A stretch of DNA of 64,000 nt from Campylobacter helveticus (GCF_002080395.1 NZ_CP020478.1:818886-882885), one strand, 5' to 3'; shown: positions 18,429 to 28,842, numbered from the stretch's first letter. The notes: generated by a model not told the origin, from the letters alone. Made by a program: numbers and translations.

Positions 18429-19297
18429 AAATCGCATTAATTCAGCAAAAATTCCACGAAAATAAAGAAAAAACGATAAAAAAAACTTGTGATTTAATCA
18501 CTAAAGCACGAAAAGAAGGCGCGAAGCTTGTGTGCTTGGGAGAACTTCATCAAAGTGAGTATTTTTGTCAAAGTGAAAATGTAGCAAATTTCGACTTGGC
18601 AAAAGATTATGAAAACGATGTGAAATTTTGGGCGCAAGTGGCAAAGAAAAATGAAGTGGTTTTAATTGCTTCATTATTTGAAAAACGCAGTGCGGGGCTT
18701 TATCACAACACAGCCGTGGTTTTTGAAAAAGACGGAAGCATAGCTGGTAAATACCGAAAAATGCACATTCCAGATGACCCTTGTTTTTATGAGAAATTTT
18801 ATTTTACTCCCGGAGATTTAGGCTTTGAGCCTATTGATACGAGCGTGGGAAGGCTTGGGGTGCTGATTTGCTGGGACCAGTGGTATCCTGAGGCAGCTAG
18901 GATTATGGCTTTAAAGGGGGCAGAAATTTTAATTTATCCTACGGCTATAGGGTGGTTTGATGAAGACGAAAAGGTAGAAAAAGAAAGGCAGCTTAATGCT
19001 TGGCTTGGAATTCAAAAGGCTCACGCCATAGCGAATGGACTTTATGTCGTGGCGGTTAATCGCGTGGGTTTTGAGGAGGATAAAAGTAGAGCGCAAAAGG
19101 GGATAAGATTTTGGGGAAATTCCTTTGTGTATGGTCCTCAAGGCGAAGAAATTTTTAAAGCCGATTCTAAAAGTGAGCTTTGTGTTTGTGTGGAGCTAGA
19201 TAAAAAAAGAAGTGAAGATGTGCGTAGATGGTGGCCATTTTTAAGAGATAGAAGGATAGAATTTTTTAAAGATTTAGAAAAAAGATATATTGATTAA
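18425..19297 (+). CDS. aguB: N-carbamoylputrescine amidase
   Basis: 290 aa of the nitrilase superfamily. The catalytic triad is visible: Glu40 (LGELHQSEYF), Lys112 (YRKMHIPDD) and Cys149 (LICWDQWYPE). It converts N-carbamoylputrescine to putrescine, CO2 and ammonia, finishing the step begun by AguA two genes upstream. YRKMHIPDDP and RRWWPFLRDRR are typical of the AguB branch. Cytosolic. ATGA overlap with the transporter gene. Confidence 0.93.
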   Translation: MKIALIQQKFHENKEKTIKKTCDLITKARKEGAKLVCLGELHQSEYFCQSENVANFDLAKDYENDVKFWAQVAKKNEVVLIASLFEKRSAGLYHNTAVVFEKDGSIAGKYRKMHIPDDPCFYEKFYFTPGDLGFEPIDTSVGRLGVLICWDQWYPEAARIMALKGAEILIYPTAIGWFDEDEKVEKERQLNAWLGIQKAHAIANGLYVVAVNRVGFEEDKSRAQKGIRFWGNSFVYGPQGEEIFKADSKSELCVCVELDKKRSEDVRRWWPFLRDRRIEFFKDLEKRYID

Positions 19298-19303
19298 GGC
19301 AAA

Positions 19304-19321
19304 TTGGAACGATATTTGCTT
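19304..19321 (+). promoter_or_regulatory. sigma-54 (RpoN) promoter of the flgB operon
   Basis: TTGGAAC-GATAT-TTGCTT has the -24 GG and -12 GC doublets at the exact spacing of Campylobacter RpoN promoters for rod, hook and basal-body genes. It lies 32 nt upstream of the flgB ATG, so expression should need the FlgSR two-component system. Confidence 0.88.
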
Positions 19322-19353
19322 ATCTACTTAAAAGTTTATAGAAAGGTGTAAAG

Positions 19354-19785
19354 ATGATAACTCCATTTAAATCAAAAGAGCTTGTAACAAGTGCTTTAGC
19401 GGGTAGAAATTTGAGAAATCAACTTATCAATTCAAACCTTGCAAATGTGGATACTCCTTTTTATAAAGCAAGAGATGTGGAATTTGAAACCGCTTTAGTG
19501 CGTAGAGCAAATGAAATTTTTAAAAAAGATAATGGACAAGAACTTGAGTTAGCTCAAACAAGTGAGAAGCATCAAGAGCCTTGGAAATTTCCAGACCCTA
19601 GTAAATCAACCATTTATCTAAGGGACGGACACTTGGCTAGAAATGACGCCAACACTGTGGATTTAGATGTTGAAACGACTGAAATGAGTAAAAACACGGT
19701 GATGATTACTGCTCTTGATGGGGTTTTAAGAAGACAGAGTAATATTTTTAGCTCCATTGTTGATGCGAGTTCTAAATTAAGTTAA
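19354..19785 (+). CDS. flgB: flagellar proximal rod protein FlgB
   Basis: 143 aa. The N-terminal rod motif LRNQLINSNLANVDTPFYKARD (residues 22-43 region) and C-terminal helical heptads are typical of axial proteins secreted by the flagellar type III apparatus. FlgB forms the proximal rod in the periplasm with FlgC, FlgF and FliE. First gene after the sigma-54 promoter; RBS AAAGGTG. The flgB-flgC-fliE order with pbpB following is the same as I recall in C. jejuni. Confidence 0.95.
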   Translation: MITPFKSKELVTSALAGRNLRNQLINSNLANVDTPFYKARDVEFETALVRRANEIFKKDNGQELELAQTSEKHQEPWKFPDPSKSTIYLRDGHLARNDANTVDLDVETTEMSKNTVMITALDGVLRRQSNIFSSIVDASSKLS

Positions 19786-19794
19786 AGGTAAATT

Positions 19795-20289
19795 ATGGCA
19801 TACTTGAGTGATTTTGATATTAGCGGTTATGGCTTAAGCGCTCAACGCTTTAGAATGAATGTTATAAGTTCAAACATTGCGAACGCTCAAACAACACGCA
19901 CGGCAGAGGGTGGACCTTACCGCAGAAGAGAAGTTATTTTTAAAGCAAATGATTTTAATGCGCTTTTAAATAAGCAAATCAATGAAAATAACAATTTCTT
20001 AAAATATGAAAATCCTCTAAATGACCCAAGCTCACCTGAAGAAGCTAAGCCGGCAATTATGAGCGTGGTTGTAGATAAGGTTGTGCGTGATGATAAGGAC
20101 TTTCGTATGAAATACGACCCAAGTCATCCCGATGCAAATGCTGAGGGTTATGTGGCTTTTCCAAATGTAAATCCTGTCATTGAAATGGCGGATTTGATAG
20201 AGGCAACAAGAGCTTATCAGGCAAATGTAAGCGCCTTTACAAGTGCAAAGACCATAGCACAAAGTGCGATTGATATTTTAAAAGGATAA
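19795..20289 (+). CDS. flgC: flagellar proximal rod protein FlgC
   Basis: 164 aa. It has the axial-protein motif SSNIANAQT (residues 24-32) and the C-terminal NVNPVIEMADLIEATRAYQANV, which ends in the helix shared by rod proteins. It assembles with FlgB in the proximal rod. It follows flgB by 9 nt. Confidence 0.96.
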   Translation: MAYLSDFDISGYGLSAQRFRMNVISSNIANAQTTRTAEGGPYRRREVIFKANDFNALLNKQINENNNFLKYENPLNDPSSPEEAKPAIMSVVVDKVVRDDKDFRMKYDPSHPDANAEGYVAFPNVNPVIEMADLIEATRAYQANVSAFTSAKTIAQSAIDILKG

Positions 20290-20295
20290 TGAAAG

Positions 20296-20592
20296 ATGAA
20301 TAGTATAAATGAGCTTAGATTTAACACTTTGGCAAATAAAGCAAATAACAATGCTCAAGATAAAAATATAGGTGATGAATTTGCTAAAATGCTTAAAAAT
20401 GAAATTGAGGATTTAAATACCACTCAAGAGAAGGGCGAGGCGGCGATGACGGATATTGCCACAGGGCAGGTAAAAGACTTGCACCAAGCTGCTATCGCTA
20501 TAACAAAAGCGGAAAGCAGTATGAAATTTATGCTTGAGGTAAGAAATAAAGCAATCAATGCCTATAAAGAAATCACAAGAACCCAAATTTAA
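20296..20592 (+). CDS. fliE: flagellar hook-basal body protein FliE
   Basis: 98 aa, the usual small size. The C-terminal half contains LHQAAIAITKAESSMKFMLEVRNKAINAYKEI (residues 61-92 region), the conserved FliE signature. It links the MS ring (FliF) to the rod and is needed for export gate function. It follows flgC by 6 nt. Confidence 0.95.
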   Translation: MNSINELRFNTLANKANNNAQDKNIGDEFAKMLKNEIEDLNTTQEKGEAAMTDIATGQVKDLHQAAIAITKAESSMKFMLEVRNKAINAYKEITRTQI

Positions 20593-20598
20593 ACCTTA

Positions 20599-22398
20599 AT
20601 GCAAGAGTATAAGAAAAATAGGGTTTCAAAAGTCGCCTTTGCATATTGTATGGCACTTTTGTTTATGATTATTTTTTTAAGCTCAACCTTTTTTTTAACT
20701 TCAAAGCGCTACATTCCAAATACAGAAAAAAATCAATACAGCCTCGCTTTACGAGGCTCTATCATCACAAAAGATAATTTTACTATAGCAAGTTCTCGTG
20801 AAATTTATAGAGCCGAGATTGATTTAAGAAGTCTTAAAAAAGATAGAATGGAACTTTTTTTAAAGCTTTTTCAAATTTATAGTGGTTTTGATGATGAAGA
20901 AATGGCAGAAATTAAAAAGCGTATGCAAACGCGAAAAAAGAGAAATTATAATTTCATATTAGCTTCAGATTTAAATTCTAAACAGGCGAGTTATCTTAAA
21001 GATTTAGCGAAAAAGCTTTATATACAAGGCTTTTTTAAAGCTTTTACAAATAATAATGGACGCGTGGAGACAAGAGGACTTAGCATTATAGAGCATAGAG
21101 AAGATAGAAATTATATTTCTATGAGTGCTTTAACTCCAGCCATAGGTTATACGCGTGTGATTTTGGATAAAGAAAATAATATCTTAAGAAACATTGGTGT
21201 TAAAGGCTTGGAGAAATATTATGAACGATGTTTGACGCCTTTGCAAGATGAAAAAATTCAAGGACTTAAAGATGTGGGTGGAAATATCATTTTAAATTTA
21301 AATTCTATCCAGCAAAGAAAAATTAATGGTTGTGATTTGTATCTTAATATTTCTTTAAAGCTTCAAAAAAATATAGAAAAAGCCATAGACCAGCGAAATG
21401 CCGATTTAAAGGCAAATGAAATTATAGTCGGTGTTATGGAAAGCAAAACGGGTAAAATTTTAGCTTTGGCAAGTTCGAGGCGTTACGACCCGCAAAATCG
21501 AGGCAAGGATTTATCCGTGCTAAATGCAAGTGCTATCGAGTATGGCTATGAGGCAGGTTCTGTTATAAAGCCTTTTATTTTTACGACAGCCTTAAGGCTT
21601 GGTAAGCTTAGAGTTGATGAAGTGATTAAGACTTATGGGGGGCAGTATAAACTTGGGCGTTTTACCATTAGTGATGACCACAAAAAAGATAAGATGAGTA
21701 TGGAGGAGGTTATCACACTTTCTTCAAATGTCGGTATGATACAAATCGCTAAAAGAATGAGCAATTTAGAAGTCATCACAGGACTTAAAATTTTTAAATT
21801 TGGAGAGAAAAGTGGGGTGGATTTGCCTTATGAGCAAAGTGGCGATTTGCCTAATCCTAATCGTTTGAGGGAGATAGAAAAGTCTGTTTTGAGTTATGGT
21901 TATGGGCTAAAAACGACTTTTATGCAGCTTTTAGCGGCTTATAATGTCTTTAATAATGACGGAATTTATATCACCCCGCGTTTAGCAGAAAAATTTTATC
22001 AAAATGCTAAATGGACAATGCTAGATGATGAAGTTAAACAAGAAAAAATTCTTTCAAGCAAAGCGGCTAATGAAATGAAACAAATTCTTATCAATGTGAT
22101 AGAGAAAGGCACGGGAAGAAGAGCTAGAACGGAGGGGGTTATCATAGGCGGTAAAACGGGAACGGCTAGGATAGCTGAGAGAAAAGGCTATACGAGTAAT
22201 CGCTACAATTCTTCATTTTTTGGCTTTGCAAATGATGCGACAAATGCTTACACCATAGGCGTTTTAGTGAGAAACCCAACTAAGCCTTATAGTTACTATG
22301 CTGCACAAAGTGCTTTGCCTATGTTTAAGGACATCGTAGATATTTTAATCAATGAAAATTTCTTAAGCCCCATACCGCAACAGGAGGTTCAAAAATGA
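20599..22398 (+). CDS. pbpB: class B penicillin-binding protein / peptidoglycan transpeptidase
   Basis: 599 aa. One N-terminal membrane anchor (about 12-34), then the PBP dimerisation domain and the transpeptidase domain with Ser321-x-x-Lys324 (SVIK), SSN (375-377) and KTGTA. It cross-links septal or elongation peptidoglycan in the periplasm and is the beta-lactam target. It starts 6 nt after fliE with no visible promoter of its own, which puts a cell-wall synthase in a flagellar operon. The N-terminus (RGSIITKDN) follows the FtsI/PBP3 pattern. Confidence 0.92.
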   Translation: MQEYKKNRVSKVAFAYCMALLFMIIFLSSTFFLTSKRYIPNTEKNQYSLALRGSIITKDNFTIASSREIYRAEIDLRSLKKDRMELFLKLFQIYSGFDDEEMAEIKKRMQTRKKRNYNFILASDLNSKQASYLKDLAKKLYIQGFFKAFTNNNGRVETRGLSIIEHREDRNYISMSALTPAIGYTRVILDKENNILRNIGVKGLEKYYERCLTPLQDEKIQGLKDVGGNIILNLNSIQQRKINGCDLYLNISLKLQKNIEKAIDQRNADLKANEIIVGVMESKTGKILALASSRRYDPQNRGKDLSVLNASAIEYGYEAGSVIKPFIFTTALRLGKLRVDEVIKTYGGQYKLGRFTISDDHKKDKMSMEEVITLSSNVGMIQIAKRMSNLEVITGLKIFKFGEKSGVDLPYEQSGDLPNPNRLREIEKSVLSYGYGLKTTFMQLLAAYNVFNNDGIYITPRLAEKFYQNAKWTMLDDEVKQEKILSSKAANEMKQILINVIEKGTGRRARTEGVIIGGKTGTARIAERKGYTSNRYNSSFFGFANDATNAYTIGVLVRNPTKPYSYYAAQSALPMFKDIVDILINENFLSPIPQQEVQK

Positions 22399-22982
22399 AA
22401 TTTAAAAATTTAAAAGAATTGCCATTTACCCCTTCTATCTACATCAAACCTAAGCGTTTTGCTTATGAAAGTAAGGGTAAAAATTATACTTGGGATTTTA
22501 TCGAGGCAAAAGATAGCGTTTCGGTGCTTTTGTATCATAAAAGTTTAGAAAGTTTTATTTTTGTGAGGCAGTTTAGAATCCCCCTTTGGTATCATCAAAC
22601 ACACGATGAAAATTATAAAGAAAATGCAAATATGGGTTATACCATAGAGCTTTGCTCAGGACTTGTGGATAAAAATTTGAGCTTAGAAGAGATAGCAAAA
22701 GAAGAGTGTGTAGAAGAGCTTGGCTTTTTGCCAAAAAAGCTTGAAAAAATTGGCGATTATTACACAGGTTTTGGCTCTGGGGTAAGTAAGCAAAGCTTTT
22801 ATTTTGCTGTGGTTGATGAGGAAGATAAAATCGCACAAGGTGGGGGCGTTGATGGGGAGCAAATTGAAGCCATTTATGTAAAAGTGGTGGAATTTGAGGA
22901 ATTTATTAAAAAGCAAATTCGCACTCCATTGCTTGATTTTGCTTATCTTTGGTTTATGAAAAATCACTTCAAAACGCGTTGA
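22395..22982 (+). CDS. Nudix hydrolase (ADP-ribose/UDP-sugar pyrophosphatase type)
   Basis: 195 aa. The Nudix box is recognisable at about residues 94-116: GLVD...EEIAKEECVEELGF, with the EECVEELGF core that binds Mg2+. Such enzymes split nucleoside diphosphates linked to another moiety and clear ADP-ribose or NDP-sugars. It overlaps pbpB by the ATGA tetranucleotide, so it belongs to the flagellar-pbpB transcript. The 3' end overlaps convergent holA by 19 bp. Substrate not determined. Confidence 0.85.
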   Translation: MKFKNLKELPFTPSIYIKPKRFAYESKGKNYTWDFIEAKDSVSVLLYHKSLESFIFVRQFRIPLWYHQTHDENYKENANMGYTIELCSGLVDKNLSLEEIAKEECVEELGFLPKKLEKIGDYYTGFGSGVSKQSFYFAVVDEEDKIAQGGGVDGEQIEAIYVKVVEFEEFIKKQIRTPLLDFAYLWFMKNHFKTR

Positions 22983-23926
22983 AGTTCAAGCAAATTTGCG
23001 AGTAAAAATTCTTTTTTGCTGAGTTTTGGGTTTGTTTTGATTTCATACTCGCTTTTAAGAAGAAGATTAAAAATTGCTTTATATTGCGTCAAATTAAGCT
23101 TAAAAGCTTGTCCGCTTAAATTTTGCCCTACTTGAGGCGGAGGCGTATAGCCAAATAAATCCTTAAAATCAATTTTCCCATAAATTTTAGCGTAAATGGC
23201 TATTTTGAAAAGTTTATAAAATGAACTTGAAAGAGAGTTGATAAGGGCGATTTCGTTAAAATTTTCTAAAATTTTTTCTAGCTCTTCTCTTATATTTTGC
23301 ATTTTTAAAAGCTTGTCAAAAAATTCATCAAATCCCACTAAAGCAAGGCTGTAACAATACTGCTTAATGGTATTTTCATCGACCCTTAAGCCAACAAATT
23401 TATTAAGCTCACTAGCAGCTAGATAAAGATTTTCATCAAAGCTAGAAAAAAGTGCGATAAGAGCGTTGTGGGTGATTTCTACATTTAATTCCTTAGCTTT
23501 TATGGCTAAAAGCTCAATTCCCTCTTTAGGATTTGAAATTTTAAAAAATCTCGCAAAGTAATTTTCAAAAATTTTTTCTAGCTCACTTTGTTTCGAACCC
23601 TCATCATAAAGCTCTAGTAGAAAAAAATTATCCGCATTATTTTTGCAAAGTGCGATTAAAGCTTTTAATTCCTTTGCGCTTGGTTTTTTTAAGCATTTTA
23701 AATTTAAGAGCTTTTTGGAGCTAAAAAGTGAGCCAAGTGCTAGAAAATCGCACGCCCTAGCAAAATCGTATTCTTCAAAATAAAGCTTTAAATTTTCTTC
23801 TGCGTTGTATTTTTGTTTAATAAAATTTCCATAAAGCTCGGTTTGAAAATTATCTGCACCATAAAGCAAGAAAAAATTAGAAAAGCTCTTATTTTCTAAA
23901 GCTTTTTGCAAGTCTCTTCTATACAT
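22964..23926 (-). CDS. holA: DNA polymerase III delta subunit (clamp loader)
   Basis: About 320 aa. N-terminal FLLYGADNFQTELYG and the LKCLKKPS region resemble HolA, whose delta subunit opens the beta clamp. The sequence is divergent, as expected for epsilonproteobacteria; the gene order holA-rnr-ilvC matches C. jejuni as I recall. The start is taken as ATG 23926, which shares one base with the rnr stop (TGATG); a TTG one codon earlier is possible. Confidence 0.83.
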   Translation of the reverse strand: MYRRDLQKALENKSFSNFFLLYGADNFQTELYGNFIKQKYNAEENLKLYFEEYDFARACDFLALGSLFSSKKLLNLKCLKKPSAKELKALIALCKNNADNFFLLELYDEGSKQSELEKIFENYFARFFKISNPKEGIELLAIKAKELNVEITHNALIALFSSFDENLYLAASELNKFVGLRVDENTIKQYCYSLALVGFDEFFDKLLKMQNIREELEKILENFNEIALINSLSSSFYKLFKIAIYAKIYGKIDFKDLFGYTPPPQVGQNLSGQAFKLNLTQYKAIFNLLLKSEYEIKTNPKLSKKEFLLANLLELQRVLK

Positions 23927-25845
23927 CAAAGCTCCTCGACAACACGCCCAAAAATTTTCGCAGCGATGATGTCTGCGTCTATGATTTGCACTCTAACTTT
24001 TTGCAAAAGATTGCTTTTATTATGCTCTAAAATAAGCTTCGCCCCCTTAATCTCATCGTCAAGTTTAGCGATGTCAAGTGTATCATTTTCACTAATAAAG
24101 GCGTTAAAAATTTTACCAACATTACGCTTTGCCCACCTTGCAAATTTCCTATCCATAAAATCATAAGCGACCTTATCCGCTTCTCTTTCAAGTATGCTTA
24201 AACTTTCGCAAGTGCTTTGTATATTTAAAAGTAAATATTCATAAAGCCTAGAATCATTTTTTTGCTTCGCTTTTAAAAGTCTGTGTAAAATTAAATCAGA
24301 ATATCTTCTAATGGGGCTGGTGAAGTGCGTATATTTTTCAAAGCCAAGCCCAAAATGCCCCTCATTTTCACTTGCATAACAAGCCTTTTTTTGTGCTTTA
24401 ATGATGAGCTTATCCACCTGCGCTCTAATGTCAAGCTCATCGGCTAAGGCTTGGACATCGCGTATTAACTCACTAAGATTATTTTTATAATTGACATCAA
24501 TGCCTAACAAACTAAGCTCTTCTAAAAGTTTGTCGATTTTCTTGCTATCGGCTGGGGCGTGATTTCTAAATACACCCACTTCATCAAGCATTTTAGCTGC
24601 AGCCTTGTTTGCCAAAAGCATACAATCCTCAATCAAGCCGTGCGAGGGTGTATCTTTCTCATAAAAGGTGCTTTTTAGGCTTAAATTTTCGTCTAAAAAC
24701 ATTCTTAATTCTTCGGTCTTAAATTCAAAGGCATTTTTAAGGCGTTCTTTTCTTAAAATTTGCGTGAGGCTAAAAAGCTTATGAAGCCAAGAAATTGCAC
24801 CTAAATCGCTTTTTTTCTCCAAAATTTCATCAACTTCATCGTAATGAAAACGCCTTTTTGAATTGATAATAGCCTCAAAAAGCTCTTCTTTGCACACTTC
24901 ATTATTTTTGTCTAAAGTGATTTTAAAACAATAAACCAAGCGGTCTAAATTTGGTTTTAAAGAGCAGATATTTTCACTTAAGGGGCGTGGTAACATAGGG
25001 ATAGAAATGTGTGGAAAATAGATAGAAAAGCCTCTATGTCTTGCTTCTTTATCAATCGCACAATAAGCAAAAACATACTCACTCACATCGGCAATCGCCA
25101 CATAAATTTCTTTTTTCTCCACATCATAATAAATCGCATCGTCAAAATCTTTTGCGTGGATAGGGTCTATCGTGCAAAAACTTAAATGCCTTAAATCCAC
25201 GCGATTAGGATACATACTCGCATCGACATAATCACCATTAGCTAAAGATTCTTCTATGCAGGTTTGGGAAAATTCGCTATTTTTATTAAAAAGAGCGAGT
25301 GAAATTTTTTCATCAACCGCTTCATCGTCAATATGCCCTAAAACTTCTAAAATTTCGTTATTTGAATTTTCTATTTTTAAGACACTTCCAAGCGGAAGAG
25401 CTTTTAAAGACTTTTGCGAGGCTTTAAGTGTGGTGCTAAGTCCTGTTTTGATATTAAGCCCTAGCACTGCTTCGCCGTATTTTTTTGTAACGACTATGGA
25501 AGTTTCATTTGCCTTTTTAAGCACTAAAATCACCTTAGCGCTCGCTCTTTTTTTCTTAAGTGGCAACAATTTAGCCGCAACGATATCTTTATAATTTGCC
25601 CCTTTTAAATGTTTATTTTCTATCAATAAATCATTAGGAAAATTTTCATCATACACACTTAAAAAGCCTGTGCCTTTGCTTGATATATCAAGCTCTCCAA
25701 AAACATAACCATTATTAAGATAGTATTTTTTCTTGTATTCTTTTAAGATATTTGAGGCAAGAAGCTCTCTTAGAATCTGCTTAAATTCATTTGCAACTTG
25801 ATTTTCACTTATGCCATAACTTAAACTTTTTAAAAACTCTTTCAC
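23926..25845 (-). CDS. rnr: ribonuclease R (RNB family 3'-5' exoribonuclease)
   Basis: 639 aa, shorter than E. coli RNase R (about 813). An OB-fold cold-shock-type region precedes the RNB catalytic domain, with CTIDPIHAKDFDDAIYY carrying the catalytic Asp cluster, and later HYTHFTSPIRRYSDLILHR-type motif (YTHFTSPIRRYSDL). It degrades structured RNA and tmRNA-tagged messages. The C-terminal S1 part appears reduced. It runs leftward and divergent from ilvC. Confidence 0.93.
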   Translation of the reverse strand: MKEFLKSLSYGISENQVANEFKQILRELLASNILKEYKKKYYLNNGYVFGELDISSKGTGFLSVYDENFPNDLLIENKHLKGANYKDIVAAKLLPLKKKRASAKVILVLKKANETSIVVTKKYGEAVLGLNIKTGLSTTLKASQKSLKALPLGSVLKIENSNNEILEVLGHIDDEAVDEKISLALFNKNSEFSQTCIEESLANGDYVDASMYPNRVDLRHLSFCTIDPIHAKDFDDAIYYDVEKKEIYVAIADVSEYVFAYCAIDKEARHRGFSIYFPHISIPMLPRPLSENICSLKPNLDRLVYCFKITLDKNNEVCKEELFEAIINSKRRFHYDEVDEILEKKSDLGAISWLHKLFSLTQILRKERLKNAFEFKTEELRMFLDENLSLKSTFYEKDTPSHGLIEDCMLLANKAAAKMLDEVGVFRNHAPADSKKIDKLLEELSLLGIDVNYKNNLSELIRDVQALADELDIRAQVDKLIIKAQKKACYASENEGHFGLGFEKYTHFTSPIRRYSDLILHRLLKAKQKNDSRLYEYLLLNIQSTCESLSILEREADKVAYDFMDRKFARWAKRNVGKIFNAFISENDTLDIAKLDDEIKGAKLILEHNKSNLLQKVRVQIIDADIIAAKIFGRVVEEL

Positions 25846-25864
25846 TTTGTTTCACTTTTATTAA

Positions 25865-26971
<1,107 letters not shown>

Positions 26972-26972
26972 A

Positions 26973-28070
26973 TTGTCAAAAAAAAATATTACCCAAATTC
27001 AAAGATTTTTAATTCTCATTATTTTAATTTTAATTTGCGTGATTTTAAGCTTATTGATTTTAAGCAAAAAGCAAACGCAAAGTGTGAAAGAGAGTAATGA
27101 AACGAACATAAATGTTTCATTAAGACAAAGCGTGGAAGAAAGCCAAAGCTCTGTTTTTAAACCCTTAGAGCAAAATTTAAGCAAGGTTGATTTAGGAAAA
27201 AATGATTTAAATGAAACGACTTTAACTGAAGAAAATTTAAGTAAAAATGAAGCAAATTTATCGCTTTTTGATTTAAATAAAAGCGCGTTAATAGAGCAGA
27301 ATTTAAGTAAGGACACAAACCTTAGTCAAGATATCAATTTAAGCAAAGAGCAGAATCAAAGCCCCATTTTAAAAGAGCAAAATTTAAGCCAAAAAGAAAA
27401 AATAAAACCAAATTTAACTAAGGGGCAAAAACCCAAATTAGCCATTATCATTGACGATATGGCGAGTAAAGAGCAGGTTAAAAACGCTAAGGCTTTACAT
27501 TTAAAGATAAATCCTTCTTTTTTCCCTTCTCACACCCTACACCCAAACACTCCAAAACTTGCAAAAGAATTTAAATTTTATATGGTGCATTTACCTTTAG
27601 AAGCACTTTATTTTCAAAATAAAATGCCTGTTTTAAGTCCTAGTGATAGCGAAGAAGTGATTGAGAAAAATATCATTAAAATTAAAAGTGAATTTAAGGA
27701 TTTAAGATTTATTAATAACCACACAGGAAGCCTTTTTACGGGAGATGAAGAGGCGATGAGAAAGCTTTATAAAGTTTTAGCTAGACACAATTTGATTTTT
27801 GTCGATTCTAAAACTACGCACGATTCAAAAGCCCCTAAAATCGCCAAAGAAATGCAAAAAACCTACATACAAAGAGATGTATTTTTAGATAATGAAGACG
27901 AAGTAGGCTATATTAAAAAACAGCTTTTAAGTGCGGTAAAACTTGCACACAAAAAGGGCTACGCCATAGTCATAGGACACCCTAAACACAATACTTTTAA
28001 GGCTTTAAGAGAAAGCAAAGAATTGTTAGAAAGCGTAGAGCTTGTGTATTTGAGTGAGCTTTATGAGTGA
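26973..28070 (+). CDS. membrane-anchored divergent polysaccharide deacetylase with multi-sequon linker
   Basis: 365 aa. TTG start directly after ilvC. One membrane anchor (about 11-31), a low-complexity linker (about 40-150), then a divergent polysaccharide-deacetylase (NodB-like) domain from LAIIIDDM (157-163), with FINNHTGS as metal-site region and IGHPKHNT near the end. The linker carries 11 D/E-X-N-X-S/T sequons of the Campylobacter N-glycosyltransferase PglB, centred on Asn42, 68, 80, 88, 95, 102, 110, 116, 122, 128 and 137, mostly as NLS repeats. It should act in the periplasm on peptidoglycan or a surface glycan. The C. jejuni homologue is, as I recall, a known glycoprotein. An A9 run (26978-26986) just after the start could slip. 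Confidence 0.82.
   Translation: MSKKNITQIQRFLILIILILICVILSLLILSKKQTQSVKESNETNINVSLRQSVEESQSSVFKPLEQNLSKVDLGKNDLNETTLTEENLSKNEANLSLFDLNKSALIEQNLSKDTNLSQDINLSKEQNQSPILKEQNLSQKEKIKPNLTKGQKPKLAIIIDDMASKEQVKNAKALHLKINPSFFPSHTLHPNTPKLAKEFKFYMVHLPLEALYFQNKMPVLSPSDSEEVIEKNIIKIKSEFKDLRFINNHTGSLFTGDEEAMRKLYKVLARHNLIFVDSKTTHDSKAPKIAKEMQKTYIQRDVFLDNEDEVGYIKKQLLSAVKLAHKKGYAIVIGHPKHNTFKALRESKELLESVELVYLSELYE
27096..27383 (+). repeat. degenerate minisatellite encoding repeated NLS sequons
   Basis: Imperfect repeats around AATTTAAGYAA (for example near 27177, 27237, 27300, 27345 and 27385) encode the (E/D)-x-N-L-S pattern of the deacetylase linker. The spacing is irregular (multiples of 3), so copy number could change without breaking the frame. 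Confidence 0.7.
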
Positions 28071-28842
28071 GCTTTTACCTAGTTCTTACTTAAATCTTTT
28101 TTCTAGCTTAAAAGATGAGCCAAAAAAGCTTTATTTTAAAGGAAATTTGAAGCTTCTAAGCTATCCAAAAGTTGCCATTATAGGCTCTAGAAAGATGAGT
28201 ATTTATACTAAAAATTGCGTTTTAGACTTAGCGACTACCCTTAAAAATGCTGGTGTTTGTGTGGTGAGTGGGGGTGCTTTGGGCGTGGATATTAACGCAG
28301 CTTTAGCGTCTTTACCTTTGCATATAGGCATTTTTGCAAATGGTTTAGGACAAATTTATCCAAGAACAAATGAAAACATCATCAAAGAAATTTACGCTAA
28401 AGGTTTGGCTTTAAGTGAAAATGAAGATAATTATATGCCTCAAGGATTTGATTTTTTATTAAGAAATCGCTTGATTATCGCTTTAAGTGATGCGGTTGTG
28501 GTCGCTCAGGCGGATTTACAAAGTGGCTCTATGCAAAGTGCTAGATTAAGTTATGAGATGCAAAAACCTCTTTTTGTTTTACCACAAAGATTAGAAGAAA
28601 GTAGGGGAACAAATTTACTTTTGCAAGATAAAAAAGCAAATTTAATAGCCGATTTTAAAGCCTTTGCGGCACATTTTGGAAGCGTAAAAGAAGATGTTGG
28701 AGAAAAAGATGAATTTTTACAATTTTGCCAAAAAGGTGTGCGTGTGGAAGAGGCGTTAGAAAAATTTGGTGAAAAGGTTTATGAGTATGAGCTTGAGGGT
28801 AAAATCGCCATTGAGGGAGTTTTTATAAGGCTTTTAAAATGA
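28063..28842 (+). CDS. dprA: DNA processing protein DprA (short form)
   Basis: About 259 aa from ATG 28063, overlapping the previous stop by 8 nt. The Rossmann-like DprA core has [27 protein letters not shown] and [12 protein letters not shown]. DprA loads RecA on incoming single-stranded DNA, so it supports natural transformation, which is strong in Campylobacter. It lacks the N-terminal SAM domain of larger family members. Confidence 0.92.
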   Translation: MSELLPSSYLNLFSSLKDEPKKLYFKGNLKLLSYPKVAIIGSRKMSIYTKNCVLDLATTLKNAGVCVVSGGALGVDINAALASLPLHIGIFANGLGQIYPRTNENIIKEIYAKGLALSENEDNYMPQGFDFLLRNRLIIALSDAVVVAQADLQSGSMQSARLSYEMQKPLFVLPQRLEESRGTNLLLQDKKANLIADFKAFAAHFGSVKEDVGEKDEFLQFCQKGVRVEEALEKFGEKVYEYELEGKIAIEGVFIRLLK

